A program made the position numbers and the translations under genes. The notes beneath the pieces were generated by a model. That model had not been told where the DNA came from, searched no databases, and saw only the letters and a program-made list of their open reading frames with translations. A stretch of 64,000 nt of DNA from Microbacterium sp. ProA8 (GTDB taxonomy: Bacteria; Actinomycetota; Actinomycetes; Actinomycetales; Microbacteriaceae): the NCBI RefSeq assembly GCF_039905635.1, contig NZ_CP157000.1, forward strand, positions 1,674,001 to 1,738,000. The letters are read 5' to 3'. Of the stretch, positions 45,802 through 57,793 are shown piece after piece (the stretch's first letter is position 1; each line of letters opens with the position of its first letter).

Positions 45802-47489
45802 TCGAGGAGATGCGCCTGCGCGACCTCGGTGTGATCGCCGAGGCGACACTGCCGATCGGCGCGGGCTTCACGGCGATCACGGGGGAGACCGGCGCGGGCA
45901 AGACGATGGTGGTCACCGGTCTCGGCCTGCTGCTCGGCCAGCGGGCCGACTCGGGCGCCGTGCGGGCGGGCGCGTCCCAGGCCACGGTGGACGGCGTGTG
46001 GATCGTGCCCGAGGACGGGCCCGTCGCCGCACGCGTGCGGGAGGCCGGCGGCGACGTCGAGCCCATCGGCGGCGGACGGGCCGAGCTGTACATCGGGCGC
46101 TCCATCTCGAGCGAGGGACGCGGGCGCGCCTCCGTCGGCGGGCGTGCCGCGCCGGCCGGGGTGCTCGCCGACCTCGCCGACGAGCTCGTCGTGGTGCACG
46201 GGCAGTCCGACCAGCTGCGACTGCGCTCTGCCGCGGCGCAGCGCGACGCGCTGGACCGCTTCGGCGGCGAGACCGTCCAGAGCGCCCGAGACGCGTACCG
46301 GCGCGCGTTCGAGCACTGGCGCGCGATCGACCGCGAGCTGTCGCAGCTCACAGACGATCGCGACGCGCGTGCCCGTGAGGCCGACGACCTCCGGATGCAG
46401 CTCGCCGAGATCGAGCAGGCCGCCCCGCAGCCGGGCGAGGATGCTGAGCTGGCCGCGCGCGCGGAGCGCCTCGCGAACGCCGAGGAGCTGCGGGTCGCCG
46501 CCGCGACCGCCCACGACGGCCTCTCGGGCGAAGGCGACGAGCCCGACGCAGCCATGCTGCTCGCCGAGTCGCGCCGCGTCCTCGAGCGCGTTCACGATCC
46601 GGTGCTGGAAGAGCTCGCGGGCCAGCTGGCCGACCTCGGCTATCGCGTCGCAGATGTCGCCGCCGCACTCGCCGGCTATCTCGCCGACCTCGACGAGTCG
46701 GGCCCGCACGAGCTGGCCGCCGTCGAGGAGCGGCGCGCGGTGCTCGCGGGACTCGTGCGCGCGCACGGCACGCTCGACGCCGCGATCGAACTGCTCGACA
46801 CGGGGTCTGCCCGCCTCGCCGAGCTCGACGACGACTCCGGGCGCATCGAACGGCTGACCGAGGAGCGGGATGCCGCGGCCGCCGCCCTCGACGAGACCGC
46901 CGCCGTGCTGACCGCGGCGCGGACCGAGGCGGCCGCGCGCCTGGGCGCGGCGGTGACCGCCGAGCTGCGGGCCCTGGCGATGCCGGACGCCCGACTCGAG
47001 GTGGCCGTCACCGCGGGGGCCGAGACGGCATCGGGCCGCGACGACGTCGCGATCCTGCTCGCGCCGCACCCCGGCGCCGAGCCGCGCGCGGTCTCCCGCG
47101 GCGCCAGCGGGGGAGAGCTGAGCCGCGTCATGCTCGCCATCGAGGTCGTGATCGCGGCCGTCGACCCGGTGCCGACATTCGTGTTCGACGAGGTGGATGC
47201 CGGCATCGGCGGCGCCGCGGCGATCGAGGTGGGACGGCGCCTCGCCCGTCTGTCGGAGTCGTCGCAGGTGATCGCCGTGACCCATCTCGCGCAGGTGGCT
47301 GCGTTCGCCGCCAACCACCTGACCGTCGTGAAGGCGAACGACGGCTCGGTCACGGCATCCGATGTCCGCCGCCTCGACGGAGCGGATCGCGAGGCCGAGA
47401 TGGCACGCCTGCTGTCGGGCATGCCCGACTCCGACGCCGCACTGACACACGCCCGCGAGTTGCTGGGCCTTCGCACCGAAGTCGACTGA
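45798..47489 (+). CDS. recN: DNA repair protein RecN
   Basis: 563 aa SMC-like ATPase for double-strand break repair. Walker A GETGAGKTM near residue 33, central coiled coil (about 150-370), signature SRGASGGELSRVMLA and Walker B TFVFDEVDAGIGG, then VTHLAQVAAFA. The start is a GTG overlapping nadK. I saw no LexA box directly upstream, so SOS control, usual for recN, is not apparent unless from the start of the operon. Confidence 0.96.
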   Translation: MIEEMRLRDLGVIAEATLPIGAGFTAITGETGAGKTMVVTGLGLLLGQRADSGAVRAGASQATVDGVWIVPEDGPVAARVREAGGDVEPIGGGRAELYIGRSISSEGRGRASVGGRAAPAGVLADLADELVVVHGQSDQLRLRSAAAQRDALDRFGGETVQSARDAYRRAFEHWRAIDRELSQLTDDRDARAREADDLRMQLAEIEQAAPQPGEDAELAARAERLANAEELRVAAATAHDGLSGEGDEPDAAMLLAESRRVLERVHDPVLEELAGQLADLGYRVADVAAALAGYLADLDESGPHELAAVEERRAVLAGLVRAHGTLDAAIELLDTGSARLAELDDDSGRIERLTEERDAAAAALDETAAVLTAARTEAAARLGAAVTAELRALAMPDARLEVAVTAGAETASGRDDVAILLAPHPGAEPRAVSRGASGGELSRVMLAIEVVIAAVDPVPTFVFDEVDAGIGGAAAIEVGRRLARLSESSQVIAVTHLAQVAAFAANHLTVVKANDGSVTASDVRRLDGADREAEMARLLSGMPDSDAALTHARELLGLRTEVD

Positions 47490-47497
47490 TAGGATAA

Positions 47498-49222
<1,725 letters not shown>

Positions 49223-49223
49223 C

Positions 49224-49856
49224 GTGACCGACGAGCGGTCGCCCCGGCCGGGCGCTCCGGCGACTCCCACGCCGGCGCTCCTCGCAGACGAGCCCGTCGA
49301 TGCCCCCATCCTCGAGAGCGAGCTGGTCTACGAGGGACGCGTCTGGGACGTGCGCAGCGACACCGTCGCATACGGCGACGGCCGGATCGTGCGCCAGTAC
49401 GTCGATCACCCGGGGGCCGCCGCGGTGGTCGCGGTGGATGAGGACGGCCGGGTGCTGCTGATCCAGCAGTACCGGCATCCGATCCGCCTTCGCGACTGGG
49501 AGATCCCGGCGGGGCTGCTCGACATCGCCGGCGAAGCGCCGCTCGAGACGGCGCGCCGTGAGCTCGCCGAGGAGGTCGACCTGGTCGCCTCCTCGTGGGA
49601 GCCGCTGGTGAGCATCTTCACCACGCCCGGCGGAAACGACGAGATCGTCCACCTCTTCCTCGCACGCGGCCTGTCGCCGGCCGACGACGTGCACGCACGG
49701 GAGGACGAGGAGGCCGACATCCGCCTCGAGTGGGTGCCGATCGCCGATGCCGTCGCGGGCATCTTCGCCGGGCGGCTGCGCAACGGGATCCTCGCCGTGG
49801 GCGTCCTGGCCGCAGCCGAGCGTCTTCGAGGCGCCACGGAGCAGTCGGTCGGCTGA
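49224..49856 (+). CDS. ADP-ribose pyrophosphatase-type Nudix hydrolase
   Basis: 210 aa. It hydrolyses ADP-ribose-like nucleotide sugars. The Nudix helix is in IPAGLLDIAGEAPLETARRELAEEVDL, with REL-EE metal ligands, and GGNDEIVHLFLARGL follows as in ADPRases. An N-terminal extension of 30 residues is Pro/Ala-rich. It begins one base behind the pyrG stop, and pyrG-nudix-xerD order is conserved in actinobacteria. Confidence 0.9.
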   Translation: MTDERSPRPGAPATPTPALLADEPVDAPILESELVYEGRVWDVRSDTVAYGDGRIVRQYVDHPGAAAVVAVDEDGRVLLIQQYRHPIRLRDWEIPAGLLDIAGEAPLETARRELAEEVDLVASSWEPLVSIFTTPGGNDEIVHLFLARGLSPADDVHAREDEEADIRLEWVPIADAVAGIFAGRLRNGILAVGVLAAAERLRGATEQSVG

Positions 49857-49889
49857 CATGAAGATCGCCTGACGTGAAGATCGCCTGAC
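49857..49889 (+). repeat. 16-bp tandem duplication encoding two M-K-I-A-stop mini-ORFs
   Basis: Between the Nudix stop and xerD ATG lie C-ATGAAGATCGCCTGA and C-GTGAAGATCGCCTGA, then C-ATG of xerD. Each unit is a complete start-to-stop frame one base apart. It may keep terminating ribosomes handed on to xerD, or be a duplicated remnant of an earlier start. Confidence 0.8.
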
Positions 49890-50840
49890 ATGGAAATCGA
49901 TCGTGCGGTGGACGCCTACCTGCGCCACGTCGCGATCGAGCGCGGCCTGTCGGAGAACACGGTCGCCGCGTACCGGCGCGATCTCGCCGGCTATGCCGGC
50001 TGGCTGCGCGAGCAGGGGATCGCCGAGACCAGCGCGGTCACCTCGGTGACCCTCGCCAGCTTCATCGCCGACCGGGCGGCCGGCGACCCTCCGATCGCGG
50101 CGTCATCGCTCGCCCGGCTGCAGTCGTCGGTACGGGGACTGCACCGGTTCCTCGCACGTGAGGGCATCGAGCAGGCCGACCCGTCGTCGAACCTGCGGCC
50201 GCCGAAGCAGGCGCGGCGCCTTCCGAAGGCGCTCACGATCGAGCAGGTCGAGAAGCTGCTGGATGCCTCCGGTCCGGCGCCGTCGACCGATGCCGACGTC
50301 TCGGGCACCGGGGGCGGCGCGGCGGGCGACGTGGTCGGCACGCGAGATCGGGCGCTCCTCGAGCTGCTGTACGCGACCGGCGCCCGTGTGTCGGAGATCG
50401 TGCAGCTGGACGTCGACGACGTCGCTCACGGCGACGTGCTGCGTGTGCGCGGAAAGGGCTCGAAGGAGCGGATCGTGCCGGTCGGCTCGTACGCCCGCGC
50501 CGCCGTGGACGCCTACCTCATCCGCGCCCGACCCGAGCTGTCGCTTCGCGGCCGCGCCACGCCGAAGCTGTTCCTCGGGGCGCGGGGGGCGCCCCTGTCG
50601 CGGCAGAGCGCCTGGCTGATCATCCAGGCGGCGGCCGACCGTGCCCACCTCACCGCACACGTGTCGCCGCACACCCTTCGGCACTCGTTCGCCACGCACC
50701 TGCTGCAGGGCGGCGCCGACGTCCGCGTCGTGCAGGAGCTGCTCGGGCACGCTTCGGTGGCGACCACCCAGATCTACACGTATGTGTCGGTCGAAGCGCT
50801 GCGCGACGTGTACGCCACATCGCACCCGCGGGCGCAGTAG
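49890..50840 (+). CDS. xerD: Tyrosine recombinase XerD
   Basis: 316 aa. SAM-like core-binding domain (about 1-95: [21 protein letters not shown]) and catalytic domain with Arg in ATGARVSEI, Lys in [24 protein letters not shown] (His-x-x-Arg), [14 protein letters not shown] (His and nucleophile Tyr). It resolves chromosome dimers at dif with XerC. Position before parA-scpAB is typical of XerD. A Ser/Gly-rich insert (about 132-146, [15 protein letters not shown]) is unusual. Confidence 0.93.
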   Translation: MEIDRAVDAYLRHVAIERGLSENTVAAYRRDLAGYAGWLREQGIAETSAVTSVTLASFIADRAAGDPPIAASSLARLQSSVRGLHRFLAREGIEQADPSSNLRPPKQARRLPKALTIEQVEKLLDASGPAPSTDADVSGTGGGAAGDVVGTRDRALLELLYATGARVSEIVQLDVDDVAHGDVLRVRGKGSKERIVPVGSYARAAVDAYLIRARPELSLRGRATPKLFLGARGAPLSRQSAWLIIQAAADRAHLTAHVSPHTLRHSFATHLLQGGADVRVVQELLGHASVATTQIYTYVSVEALRDVYATSHPRAQ

Positions 50841-50952
50841 GGGGTCTCCGACGGGCTGATGTGGCGGACATCTCCTGATGCCGCGGCGCTTTGCTGAAGG
50901 ATTTCGCCTACGGCCCACTAGGATCGAGCGAGCACGAGGAAGCGGGAGCACG

Positions 50953-51843
50953 GTGGCTGACAGCACGGCGAAGACCAGATCGGGGAAGGCCTCGGAGTAC
51001 GAGGTTCCCATCGGGCCGACCGGGCGTCCCTACCAGGGGTTCCCTACACCGCCGAAGCTCGACGGTCACGGGCCGGCTCGCATCATCGCCCTCTGCAACC
51101 AGAAGGGCGGCGTCGGCAAGACGACGACCACCATCAACCTGGCCGCCGCGCTCGCGAACTACGGACGCAAGGTGCTCGCGGTCGACTTCGACCCGCAGGG
51201 CGCGCTCTCGGCGGGTCTCGGCATTCAGACGCACGAGATCCCCACGATCTACGACCTGCTGCTCGACAGCAAGCGCGATCCCCACGAGGTCGTCGTCCAC
51301 ACGCGCGTGCCGAACCTCGACGTGATCCCGGCGAACATCGACCTGTCGGCCGCCGAGGTCCACCTCGTCAACGAGGTCGCCCGCGAGCAGACGCTCTCTC
51401 GCGCGCTGCGGAAGGTCAGCCCCGATTACGACGTGGTGCTCATCGACTGCCAGCCGTCGCTGGGCCTCCTCACCGTCAACGCGCTCACCGCCAGCCACGG
51501 CGTCGTCATCCCGCTCGAGTGCGAGTTCTTCGCCCTCCGCGGCGTCGCGATGCTGATCGAGACGATCGACAAGGTGCGCGACCGCCTCAACCCGACGATC
51601 ACGCTCGACGGCGTGCTCGCGACGATGTACGACGCGCGCACCCTGCACTCGCGCGAGGTGCTCGAGCGTGTGGTCGACGCGTTCGGCGACGACGTCCTCG
51701 AGACGGTCATCGGCCGTACCGTCAAGTTCCCGGATGCCTCGGTCTCAGGCATGCCGATCACCGAGTTCGCGCCCGAGCACGCTGCCGCGCAGGCCTACCT
51801 GCGGCTGGCGCGAGAGCTGGTCGCCCGTGGCGCTGTCGCCTGA
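50953..51843 (+). CDS. ParA/Soj-family ATPase
   Basis: 296 aa. The N-terminal 45 residues are disordered. Deviant Walker A NQKGGVGKTTTTINLA, switch I DFDPQGALSAGLG, Walker B VVLIDCQPSLGLL. It is the ParA paralogue encoded beside scpAB rather than beside parB at the origin, so it probably acts with condensin or septum/chromosome positioning. I chose GTG 50953 with AAGCGGGAG upstream. TAGGAT near 50920 is a likely -10. Confidence 0.88.
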   Translation: MADSTAKTRSGKASEYEVPIGPTGRPYQGFPTPPKLDGHGPARIIALCNQKGGVGKTTTTINLAAALANYGRKVLAVDFDPQGALSAGLGIQTHEIPTIYDLLLDSKRDPHEVVVHTRVPNLDVIPANIDLSAAEVHLVNEVAREQTLSRALRKVSPDYDVVLIDCQPSLGLLTVNALTASHGVVIPLECEFFALRGVAMLIETIDKVRDRLNPTITLDGVLATMYDARTLHSREVLERVVDAFGDDVLETVIGRTVKFPDASVSGMPITEFAPEHAAAQAYLRLARELVARGAVA

Positions 51844-52684
51844 CCCTTCGACAAGCTCAGGGACCGGTGAGGGCTCAGGGACCGATGGGGTCTCCGCGGC
51901 CGAGCCCGGGTTCCGGGTCGCGCTGTCCAACTTCGACGGACCCTTCGACCTGCTGCTGACCCTGATCTCGAAGCACGAGCTCGACATCACCGAGGTCTCG
52001 CTGTCGCTGGTGACCAACGAGTTCATCGCGTACCTGCGCGAACTGGGTCCGGACGAGGACCTGGACGAGGCATCCGAGTTCCTCGTCGTCGCCGCGACCC
52101 TGCTCGACATGAAGGTCGCGGGGCTCCTGCCGCAGGGCGAGCTGGTCGATGCCGAGTCGGTCGCGCTCCTCGAGGCACGCGACCTGCTGTTCGCGCGCCT
52201 GCTGCAGTATCGCGCGTTCAAAGAGGTGTCGACGTGGTTCGAGCGGTGCCTCCGGCGGGAGAGCGTGCGGCACACGCGTGCGGTGCGGCTCGATGAGAAG
52301 TACCGTCAGGCCGTCCCCGAGCTGGTGTGGTCGCTGAGTCCCGACGATTTCGCCGCACTGGCGCTGGTGGCGATGACGCCCAAGGAGCTTCCGCGCATCG
52401 GGTTCGACCATCTGCACGCCCCGCTCATCAGCATCCGCGAGCAGGCGGCGATCGTGGTGACACTGCTGAGGGATGCCGGTTCGCTGACGTTCCGCGAGCT
52501 CATCGCCGGCGTCGCGCAATCCGGCGTGGTCGTCGCACGGTTCCTCTCGGTGCTCGAGCTGTACCGTCACGCCGCGCTGTCGTTCGAACAGCTCGAGCCG
52601 CTCGGCGAGCTGACCCTCCGCTGGAGCGCGCAGCGCTGGAGCGATGAGAACCTCGCCACTTTGGGAGCCGACTATGACCGATGA
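51827..52684 (+). CDS. scpA: Segregation and condensation protein A
   Basis: 285 aa kleisin of the SMC-ScpAB condensin. The N-terminal SMC-neck binding segment starts FRVALSNFDGPFDLLLTLISKHELDITEVSLSLV. Middle helical region binds ScpB, C-terminal winged helix (about 215-285) binds the SMC cap. GTG 51827 overlaps parA by 17 bp. The first 22 residues (DPSTSSGTGEGSGTDG) are encoded by a REP-like repeat and are unlikely to be structural. Confidence 0.93.
   Translation: MALSPDPSTSSGTGEGSGTDGVSAAEPGFRVALSNFDGPFDLLLTLISKHELDITEVSLSLVTNEFIAYLRELGPDEDLDEASEFLVVAATLLDMKVAGLLPQGELVDAESVALLEARDLLFARLLQYRAFKEVSTWFERCLRRESVRHTRAVRLDEKYRQAVPELVWSLSPDDFAALALVAMTPKELPRIGFDHLHAPLISIREQAAIVVTLLRDAGSLTFRELIAGVAQSGVVVARFLSVLELYRHAALSFEQLEPLGELTLRWSAQRWSDENLATLGADYDR
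51844..51866. repeat. REP-like CCCTTCGACAAGCTCAGGGACC at the scpA start
   Basis: Best copy of the repeat in the window, with an imperfect palindromic core. A second partial GGGCTCAGGGACCGATGGGG follows at 51871. Translated in frame in ScpA. Confidence 0.8.
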
Positions 52685-53336
52685 TGCTTCGACAAGCTCA
52701 GCAACCGGGGGTGGGAGCTCCGCAGCCGCGGGTGCGCCCCCCGCTGTGACGACCACCGATGTCGCGCGACGGCTGGAGGCGATCCTGCTGATCGTCGAGG
52801 AGCCGCAGAGCCTCGTGAGCCTCGCGGCGGCGGTCGGCGCGCCCGTGCCGGCGGTGCGCCAGGCGATCGAGTCGCTCGTCGACGACTACGACGGCAAGTC
52901 CGCCGGGCCGGTGCGCGGCTTCGAGCTGCGCGAGGTCGGCGGCGGCTGGCGGCTGTACGTGCGCGAGGAGCTCGACGACCTCGTCAGCGAGTTCGTCGGC
53001 GGGCAGGCGCCGTCGCGGCTGTCGCAGGCGGCGCTCGAGACACTCGCCGTGATCGCGTACAAGCAGCCGGTCACGCGCAGCCAGGTCGCGTCCATCCGCG
53101 CGGTCAACGTCGACTCGGTCGTGCGCACGCTGCTCGCGCGCGGGCTCATCACCGAGCTGTTCGCGGATGCCGAGACCGGCGCCATCAACTACGGCACCAC
53201 CGATGCGCTGCTCGTGCATCTCGGCATCAACTCCCTGGATGAACTGCCCCACATCTCCCCGCTCTTGGACGGTGCCGATGAGGTGTCGAGGGCGGATGAG
53301 GTCGGCGGCGGCCTGGACGAAGGGATACGCCGATGA
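52674..53336 (+). CDS. scpB: Segregation and condensation protein B
   Basis: 220 aa. Two winged-helix domains: about 30-110 (RRLEAILLIVEEPQSLVSLAAAVGAPVPAVRQAIESL) and 115-195 (SQAALETLAVIAYKQPVTRSQVASIRAVNVDSVVRTLLARGLI). It dimerises and wraps ScpA. ATG overlaps the scpA end by 11 bp. Residues 5-12 (ASTSSATG) come from another copy of the REP-like repeat. The last 25 residues are an acidic tail. Confidence 0.93.
   Translation: MTDDASTSSATGGGSSAAAGAPPAVTTTDVARRLEAILLIVEEPQSLVSLAAAVGAPVPAVRQAIESLVDDYDGKSAGPVRGFELREVGGGWRLYVREELDDLVSEFVGGQAPSRLSQAALETLAVIAYKQPVTRSQVASIRAVNVDSVVRTLLARGLITELFADAETGAINYGTTDALLVHLGINSLDELPHISPLLDGADEVSRADEVGGGLDEGIRR
52686..52706. repeat. REP-like CTTCGACAAGCTCAG copy at the scpB start
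   Basis: 21-bp copy spanning the scpA stop/scpB start overlap region, read as ASTSSAT in ScpB. Confidence 0.7.
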
Positions 53337-53439
53337 GATCGACGAACGCCCGGTCCGCAGCATCCATGTCCCGATCCTTTGCCCTGATGTCCCGATTCCG
53401 GTCGTTCCCGGCCGCGGGAGCGACCGAAAGTGGGACACG

Positions 53440-54276
53440 ATGACCTCGCACGACAAGACCGCGACCGGCTCGGGCGGTGACGCCGAGGGCGTGCGCCTGC
53501 AGAAGGTCCTCGCGAACGCCGGCGTCGCGTCCCGACGCGTCGCCGAGGATCTCATCGTCGCGGGCCGGGTGCGCGTCAACGGCGAGGTCGTGACAGAGCT
53601 CGGCTCACGCATCGATCCCGAGAACGACCTGGTCGACGTCGACGGCACCGCCATCCAGCTCGACCAGTCGAAGCGCTACGTCATGCTCAACAAGCCCACC
53701 GGCGTCGTGAGCTCCATGAAGGACGACCGCGGTCGCCCCGATCTGCGCCGCTTCACGAAGGACTGGGACGAGCGGCTCTACAACGTGGGCCGATTGGATG
53801 CCGAGACCAGCGGCCTGCTCGTGCTCACGAACGACGGCGAGCTCGCGCATGTGCTCGCCCATCCCTCGTTCGGCGTCACCAAGGTGTACATCGCAAAGGT
53901 GGAGGGGCGCGTCACACCGCAGACCATCCAGAAGCTCCTGCGCGGGGTCGACCTCGAGGACGGCCCGATCGCGGCCGACAAGGCCCGTTTGCTGTCCTCG
54001 TCCGCTGAGGGCGGGGGGTCGCTCGTCGAGCTCACCCTGCACTCCGGGCGCAACCGCATCGTGCGGCGGATGATGGCTGCGGTGGGGCATCCGGTCGTCG
54101 AACTCGTCCGCCGGCAGTTCGGGCCGCTCCACCTGGGAACCCTGCCAGCCGGGCGCGCCCGCGAGTTGACTAAAGTGGAGCGGGGCGCTCTGCTGACTCT
54201 CGCGCGCAGTGCGACATCTTCCACGCTGGCGGAGGACGCGCCCGACTCCCGCGATGGCGATCCGTCTGCGGAGTGA
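53440..54276 (+). CDS. rluB: RluB/RsuA-type rRNA pseudouridine synthase
   Basis: 278 aa. S4 domain (about 14-60: VRLQKVLANAGVASRRVAEDLIVAGRVRVNG) plus the RsuA-type catalytic domain with YVMLNKPTGVVSS, catalytic Asp in GRLDAETSGLLVLTNDG and LHSGRNRIVRRM. Homologues next to scpB modify U2605 of 23S rRNA. ATG 53440 follows AAAGTGGGACACG. The last 35 residues are a disordered acidic tail. Confidence 0.9.
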   Translation: MTSHDKTATGSGGDAEGVRLQKVLANAGVASRRVAEDLIVAGRVRVNGEVVTELGSRIDPENDLVDVDGTAIQLDQSKRYVMLNKPTGVVSSMKDDRGRPDLRRFTKDWDERLYNVGRLDAETSGLLVLTNDGELAHVLAHPSFGVTKVYIAKVEGRVTPQTIQKLLRGVDLEDGPIAADKARLLSSSAEGGGSLVELTLHSGRNRIVRRMMAAVGHPVVELVRRQFGPLHLGTLPAGRARELTKVERGALLTLARSATSSTLAEDAPDSRDGDPSAE

Positions 54277-54310
54277 AGATGCCTCCCTGCGGGGCGAACA
54301 GGAGACGCAA

Positions 54311-55453
54311 GTGACCGACACGAGGCCGACCTCGGCGCGCGAGCGCGCCGGTGAGTCCGCGCTCGCCCCGCGCGTGCGGGGCACGGTGCGGATCGTCGGC
54401 GCAGGGCTCCTCGGGGCCAGCATCGGTCACGCGCTGACCGCTCGCGGCGTCGACGTCGCACTCGACGACACCTCGCCGTCGCAGCTGCGCCTCGCCGTGG
54501 ACTACGGCGCCGGTCGTCACGCCACCGACACCGACGACCCGTCGCTGGTCGTCGTCGCAGTGCCGCCGGACGTCACGGCGGACGTCATCGAGCGCGAGCT
54601 CGCCCGCTACCCGCGCGCGGTCGTCACGGATGTCGCGAGCGTGAAGCTCGAGCCGCTCCACACGCTGCGCGAGCGCGGCGTCGACCTCACGCACTACATC
54701 GGCTCGCACCCGCTGGCCGGACGCGAGCGCGGGGGAGCGATCTCGGCGCGCGCCGACATCTTCGTCGGGCGGCCGTGGGTGGTGTGCCGCGACGAGGAGA
54801 CCCCGTCGGCCGACCTCGCCCTCGTCGAGGGCCTCGCGCTCGATCTCGGTGCGACGCCGCTCGAGATGACCCCCGAAGACCACGACCGCGCGGTCGCACT
54901 CGTCTCTCACGTCCCGCAGCTGGTCGCGAGCCTGCTCGCCGGGCGCTTCGTCGACGCGCCCGACGGCTCGCTGCGCCTCGCGGGCCAGGGCGTGCGCGAC
55001 ACGACCCGCATCGCGGCATCCGCCCCCGAACTGTGGGTGCAGATCCTCGGCGCCAACGCGGCGCCCGTCGTCGACGTCCTCGACCTGCTGGCCGCCGACC
55101 TCACCGCCGTCGCCGACGCGCTGCGCGCGCCCGACGCCCCCGGCTCTCGTCGCGCCGTCGCCGACACGATCCGCCGCGGCAACGACGGCGTCGAGCGCCT
55201 GCCCGGCAAGCATGGACAGAACCGCCGCTTCGAGCAGGTCGTCGTCATGGTCGACGACACCCCCGGCCAGCTGGGTCGTCTTTTCGGCGAGCTCGGCGAC
55301 CTCGGCGTCAACGTCGAAGACCTGCGCCTCGAGCACTCGCCGGGCGCCCAGTTCGGCCTCGCCGAGATCAGCGTCGTGCCGAGCGCGGTCCGCCGCGCCG
55401 TGGACGGCCTCGAATCGCGCGGCTGGAAGATTGCGAGCACCACCAATGACTGA
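54311..55453 (+). CDS. tyrA: Prephenate dehydrogenase with C-terminal ACT domain
   Basis: 380 aa. NAD-binding [26 protein letters not shown] with the catalytic His, [14 protein letters not shown]. An ACT domain (about 310-380: [36 protein letters not shown]) implies feedback control by an amino acid, probably tyrosine. GTG 54311 has AGGAG 6 nt upstream. Overlaps cmk by 8 bp. Confidence 0.92.
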   Translation: MTDTRPTSARERAGESALAPRVRGTVRIVGAGLLGASIGHALTARGVDVALDDTSPSQLRLAVDYGAGRHATDTDDPSLVVVAVPPDVTADVIERELARYPRAVVTDVASVKLEPLHTLRERGVDLTHYIGSHPLAGRERGGAISARADIFVGRPWVVCRDEETPSADLALVEGLALDLGATPLEMTPEDHDRAVALVSHVPQLVASLLAGRFVDAPDGSLRLAGQGVRDTTRIAASAPELWVQILGANAAPVVDVLDLLAADLTAVADALRAPDAPGSRRAVADTIRRGNDGVERLPGKHGQNRRFEQVVVMVDDTPGQLGRLFGELGDLGVNVEDLRLEHSPGAQFGLAEISVVPSAVRRAVDGLESRGWKIASTTND

Positions 55454-56234
55454 CCCTTCGACCCCCTCGGCAGGTTCGGGGAGCGACGCGGGTACCGGAA
55501 GCGGGCCGGCTGACGCACCCCGGCCGGTCGTCGTCGCGATCGACGGGCCGGCCGGCAGCGGCAAGTCCAGCGTCTCCAAGCAGGTCGCACGTCACCTCGG
55601 CTACGGCTACCTCGACACCGGTGCCGCGTACCGGGCACTGGCGTGGCACGCCCTCGAGCACGGTATCGACACGTCGGACGCGGCATCCGTTCTCGACGTC
55701 GCGAGCGCTTTCGACTACGCGATCTCGCTCGATCCCGATGCCTACTGGGTGCGCGTCGGCCCCGCCGACGTGACGGACGCCATTCGCGAGCCGCGTGTCT
55801 CGGATGCCGTCAGCGGCGTCGCGCGCGTGCCCGCGGTGCGTGAATCGGTGAACCGGCTGTTCCGTTCGCTGGTGGACGCCTCCGGGCGTCCCGGCGTCGT
55901 CGTCGAAGGCCGCGACATCACGACGGTGGTCGCCCCCGACGCCCCCGTGCGCATCCTCCTCACGGCGGCACCGGAGGTGCGGGCGGCGCGTCGCAGCGCC
56001 GAAGTGACGACGCAGGATGCCGCAGCCGTCGCCGCCGCGCTCCACCAGCGGGACGCCTCGGACTCGGCCGTCGTCGACTTCCTCACCGCCGCGCCCGGCG
56101 TCGAGGTCGTCGACTCGACCTCCCTTGATTTCGACCAGACCGTGGACGCCGTGCTCGGCGTGATCCGGGCGGCAGAGTCCGCCCCGATGATCCGGAGCAC
56201 GCCCGCGGTCGACCCCCAGCAGACAGGAGCCTGA
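55446..56234 (+). CDS. cmk: Cytidylate kinase
   Basis: 262 aa. It phosphorylates CMP and dCMP. P-loop [26 protein letters not shown] (CMP binding), [16 protein letters not shown], and the LID-type RSAEV-TQ region. An N-terminal extension of about 27 residues ([18 protein letters not shown]) is low-complexity and carries a diverged copy of the REP-like repeat. The C-terminus extends beyond the family core. Two bases separate it from der. Confidence 0.94.
   Translation: MTDPSTPSAGSGSDAGTGSGPADAPRPVVVAIDGPAGSGKSSVSKQVARHLGYGYLDTGAAYRALAWHALEHGIDTSDAASVLDVASAFDYAISLDPDAYWVRVGPADVTDAIREPRVSDAVSGVARVPAVRESVNRLFRSLVDASGRPGVVVEGRDITTVVAPDAPVRILLTAAPEVRAARRSAEVTTQDAAAVAAALHQRDASDSAVVDFLTAAPGVEVVDSTSLDFDQTVDAVLGVIRAAESAPMIRSTPAVDPQQTGA
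55454..55481. repeat. Diverged REP-like repeat at the cmk start
   Basis: CCCTTCGACCCCCTCGGCAGGTTCGGGG retains the CCCTTCGAC start of the repeat at scpA, then an inverted-like CTCGGCAGG. Translated as PSTPSAGSG. Confidence 0.5.
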
Positions 56235-56235
56235 G

Positions 56236-57777
56236 ATGGCCGCTGACAACACCACCGATTTCGACGAGTTCGAAGAGACCGGCGACGACCAGCTCGCCGA
56301 GAACCTCGCCGCACTCGACGACGACCTCGCCGACCAGCGTGCCGCCGCTCTGCGCGCCGGCCTCGAGGACTACGACCTCGACGAGGAAGACGCCGAGCTG
56401 CTCGAGGGTCTCGTGCGCGGCGAGGACGGCATCGAGTTCCTCCCGGCGCTCCCGGTCGTCGCGATCGTCGGCCGGCCCAACGTCGGCAAGTCCGCCCTGG
56501 TGAACCGCATCCTCGGCCGCCGCGAGGCGGTCGTCGAGGACACTCCCGGCGTGACCCGCGACCGCGTCACGTACAAGGCGGAGTGGATGGACCGCCGGTT
56601 CACCATCGTCGACACCGGTGGCTGGGAGCCCGACGCCAAGGGCATCGACCGCTCCGTGGCGCTGCAGGCCGAGGTCGCCATCGACCTGTCGGACGTCGTC
56701 ATGTTCGTCGTCGACGCGATGGTCGGCGCCACCTCGACCGACGAGCACGTCGTGCGTCTGCTGCGCAAGGCCGGCAAGCCCGTCTTCCTGGTCGCCAACA
56801 AGATCGACGACGCGCGCCAGGAGCCCGAAGCCGCCGCTCTCTGGAACCTCGGCCTCGGCGAGCCGTACCCGGTCTCGGCGATCCACGGTCGCGGTGTCGC
56901 CGACCTGCTCGACGAGATCGTCAAGGTGCTCCCCGATGTGTCGGCGGTCGCCAAGCACGAGATCGGCGGCCCGCGTCGCGTCGCGATCCTCGGGCGCCCC
57001 AACGTCGGCAAGTCGTCGCTGCTGAACAAGGCCGCGGGCGAAGAGCGCGTCGTGGTGAACGAGCTCGCCGGCACCACCCGCGATCCCGTCGACGAGATCG
57101 TCGAGGTCGGCGGCAAGCTGTGGCGCTTCGTCGACACCGCCGGCATCCGTCGCCGCGTGCACCTGCAGCAGGGCGCCGACTTCTACGCCTCGCTGCGCAC
57201 GTCGGCCGCACTTGAGAAGGCGGAGGTCGCGGTCGTGGTGCTCGACGTCACGCAGCCGCTCAGCGAGCAGGACGTCCGCATCATCGACCTCGTGCTCGAG
57301 TCGGGACGCGCGCTCGTGCTGGCGTTCAACAAGTGGGACCGCCTCAACGACGACGACATGGACGGGCAGGACCGCCGCCGCTACCTCGAGCGCGAGATCG
57401 AGCAGGACCTCGCGCACGTCGCCTGGGCGCCTCGCGTGAACATCTCCGCGCGCACCGGCCGCCACCTCGACAAGCTCGTGCCTGCGCTTGAGACCGCGCT
57501 CGAGTCGTGGGATCAGCGCATCCCCACGGGCAAGTTCAACGCCTTCCTGTCCGAGCTCATCGCCGAACACCCGCACCCGCTCCGGGGCGGAAAGCAGCCG
57601 CGCATCCTGTTCGGCACGCAGGCCTCGACCCGCCCGCCGACCTTCGTGCTGTTCACGACGGGCTTCCTCGACCCGGGCTACCGCCGCTTCATCCAGCGAC
57701 GCCTGCGCGAGCTCTACGGCTTCGAGGGCACGCCGATCGTCATCAACATGCGGGTGCGCGAGCGCCGCCAGCGCTGA
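56236..57777 (+). CDS. der: Ribosome biogenesis GTPase Der (EngA)
   Basis: 513 aa. Two tandem G domains, first at about 73-235 ([34 protein letters not shown]), second at about 248-420 ([33 protein letters not shown]), then the KH-like domain. It is essential for 50S assembly. The first 65 residues are an Asp/Glu-rich extension, usual for actinobacterial Der fused or linked to Cmk. Confidence 0.97.
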   Translation: MAADNTTDFDEFEETGDDQLAENLAALDDDLADQRAAALRAGLEDYDLDEEDAELLEGLVRGEDGIEFLPALPVVAIVGRPNVGKSALVNRILGRREAVVEDTPGVTRDRVTYKAEWMDRRFTIVDTGGWEPDAKGIDRSVALQAEVAIDLSDVVMFVVDAMVGATSTDEHVVRLLRKAGKPVFLVANKIDDARQEPEAAALWNLGLGEPYPVSAIHGRGVADLLDEIVKVLPDVSAVAKHEIGGPRRVAILGRPNVGKSSLLNKAAGEERVVVNELAGTTRDPVDEIVEVGGKLWRFVDTAGIRRRVHLQQGADFYASLRTSAALEKAEVAVVVLDVTQPLSEQDVRIIDLVLESGRALVLAFNKWDRLNDDDMDGQDRRRYLEREIEQDLAHVAWAPRVNISARTGRHLDKLVPALETALESWDQRIPTGKFNAFLSELIAEHPHPLRGGKQPRILFGTQASTRPPTFVLFTTGFLDPGYRRFIQRRLRELYGFEGTPIVINMRVRERRQR

Positions 57778-57793
57778 TCGCGGGACATCACCG

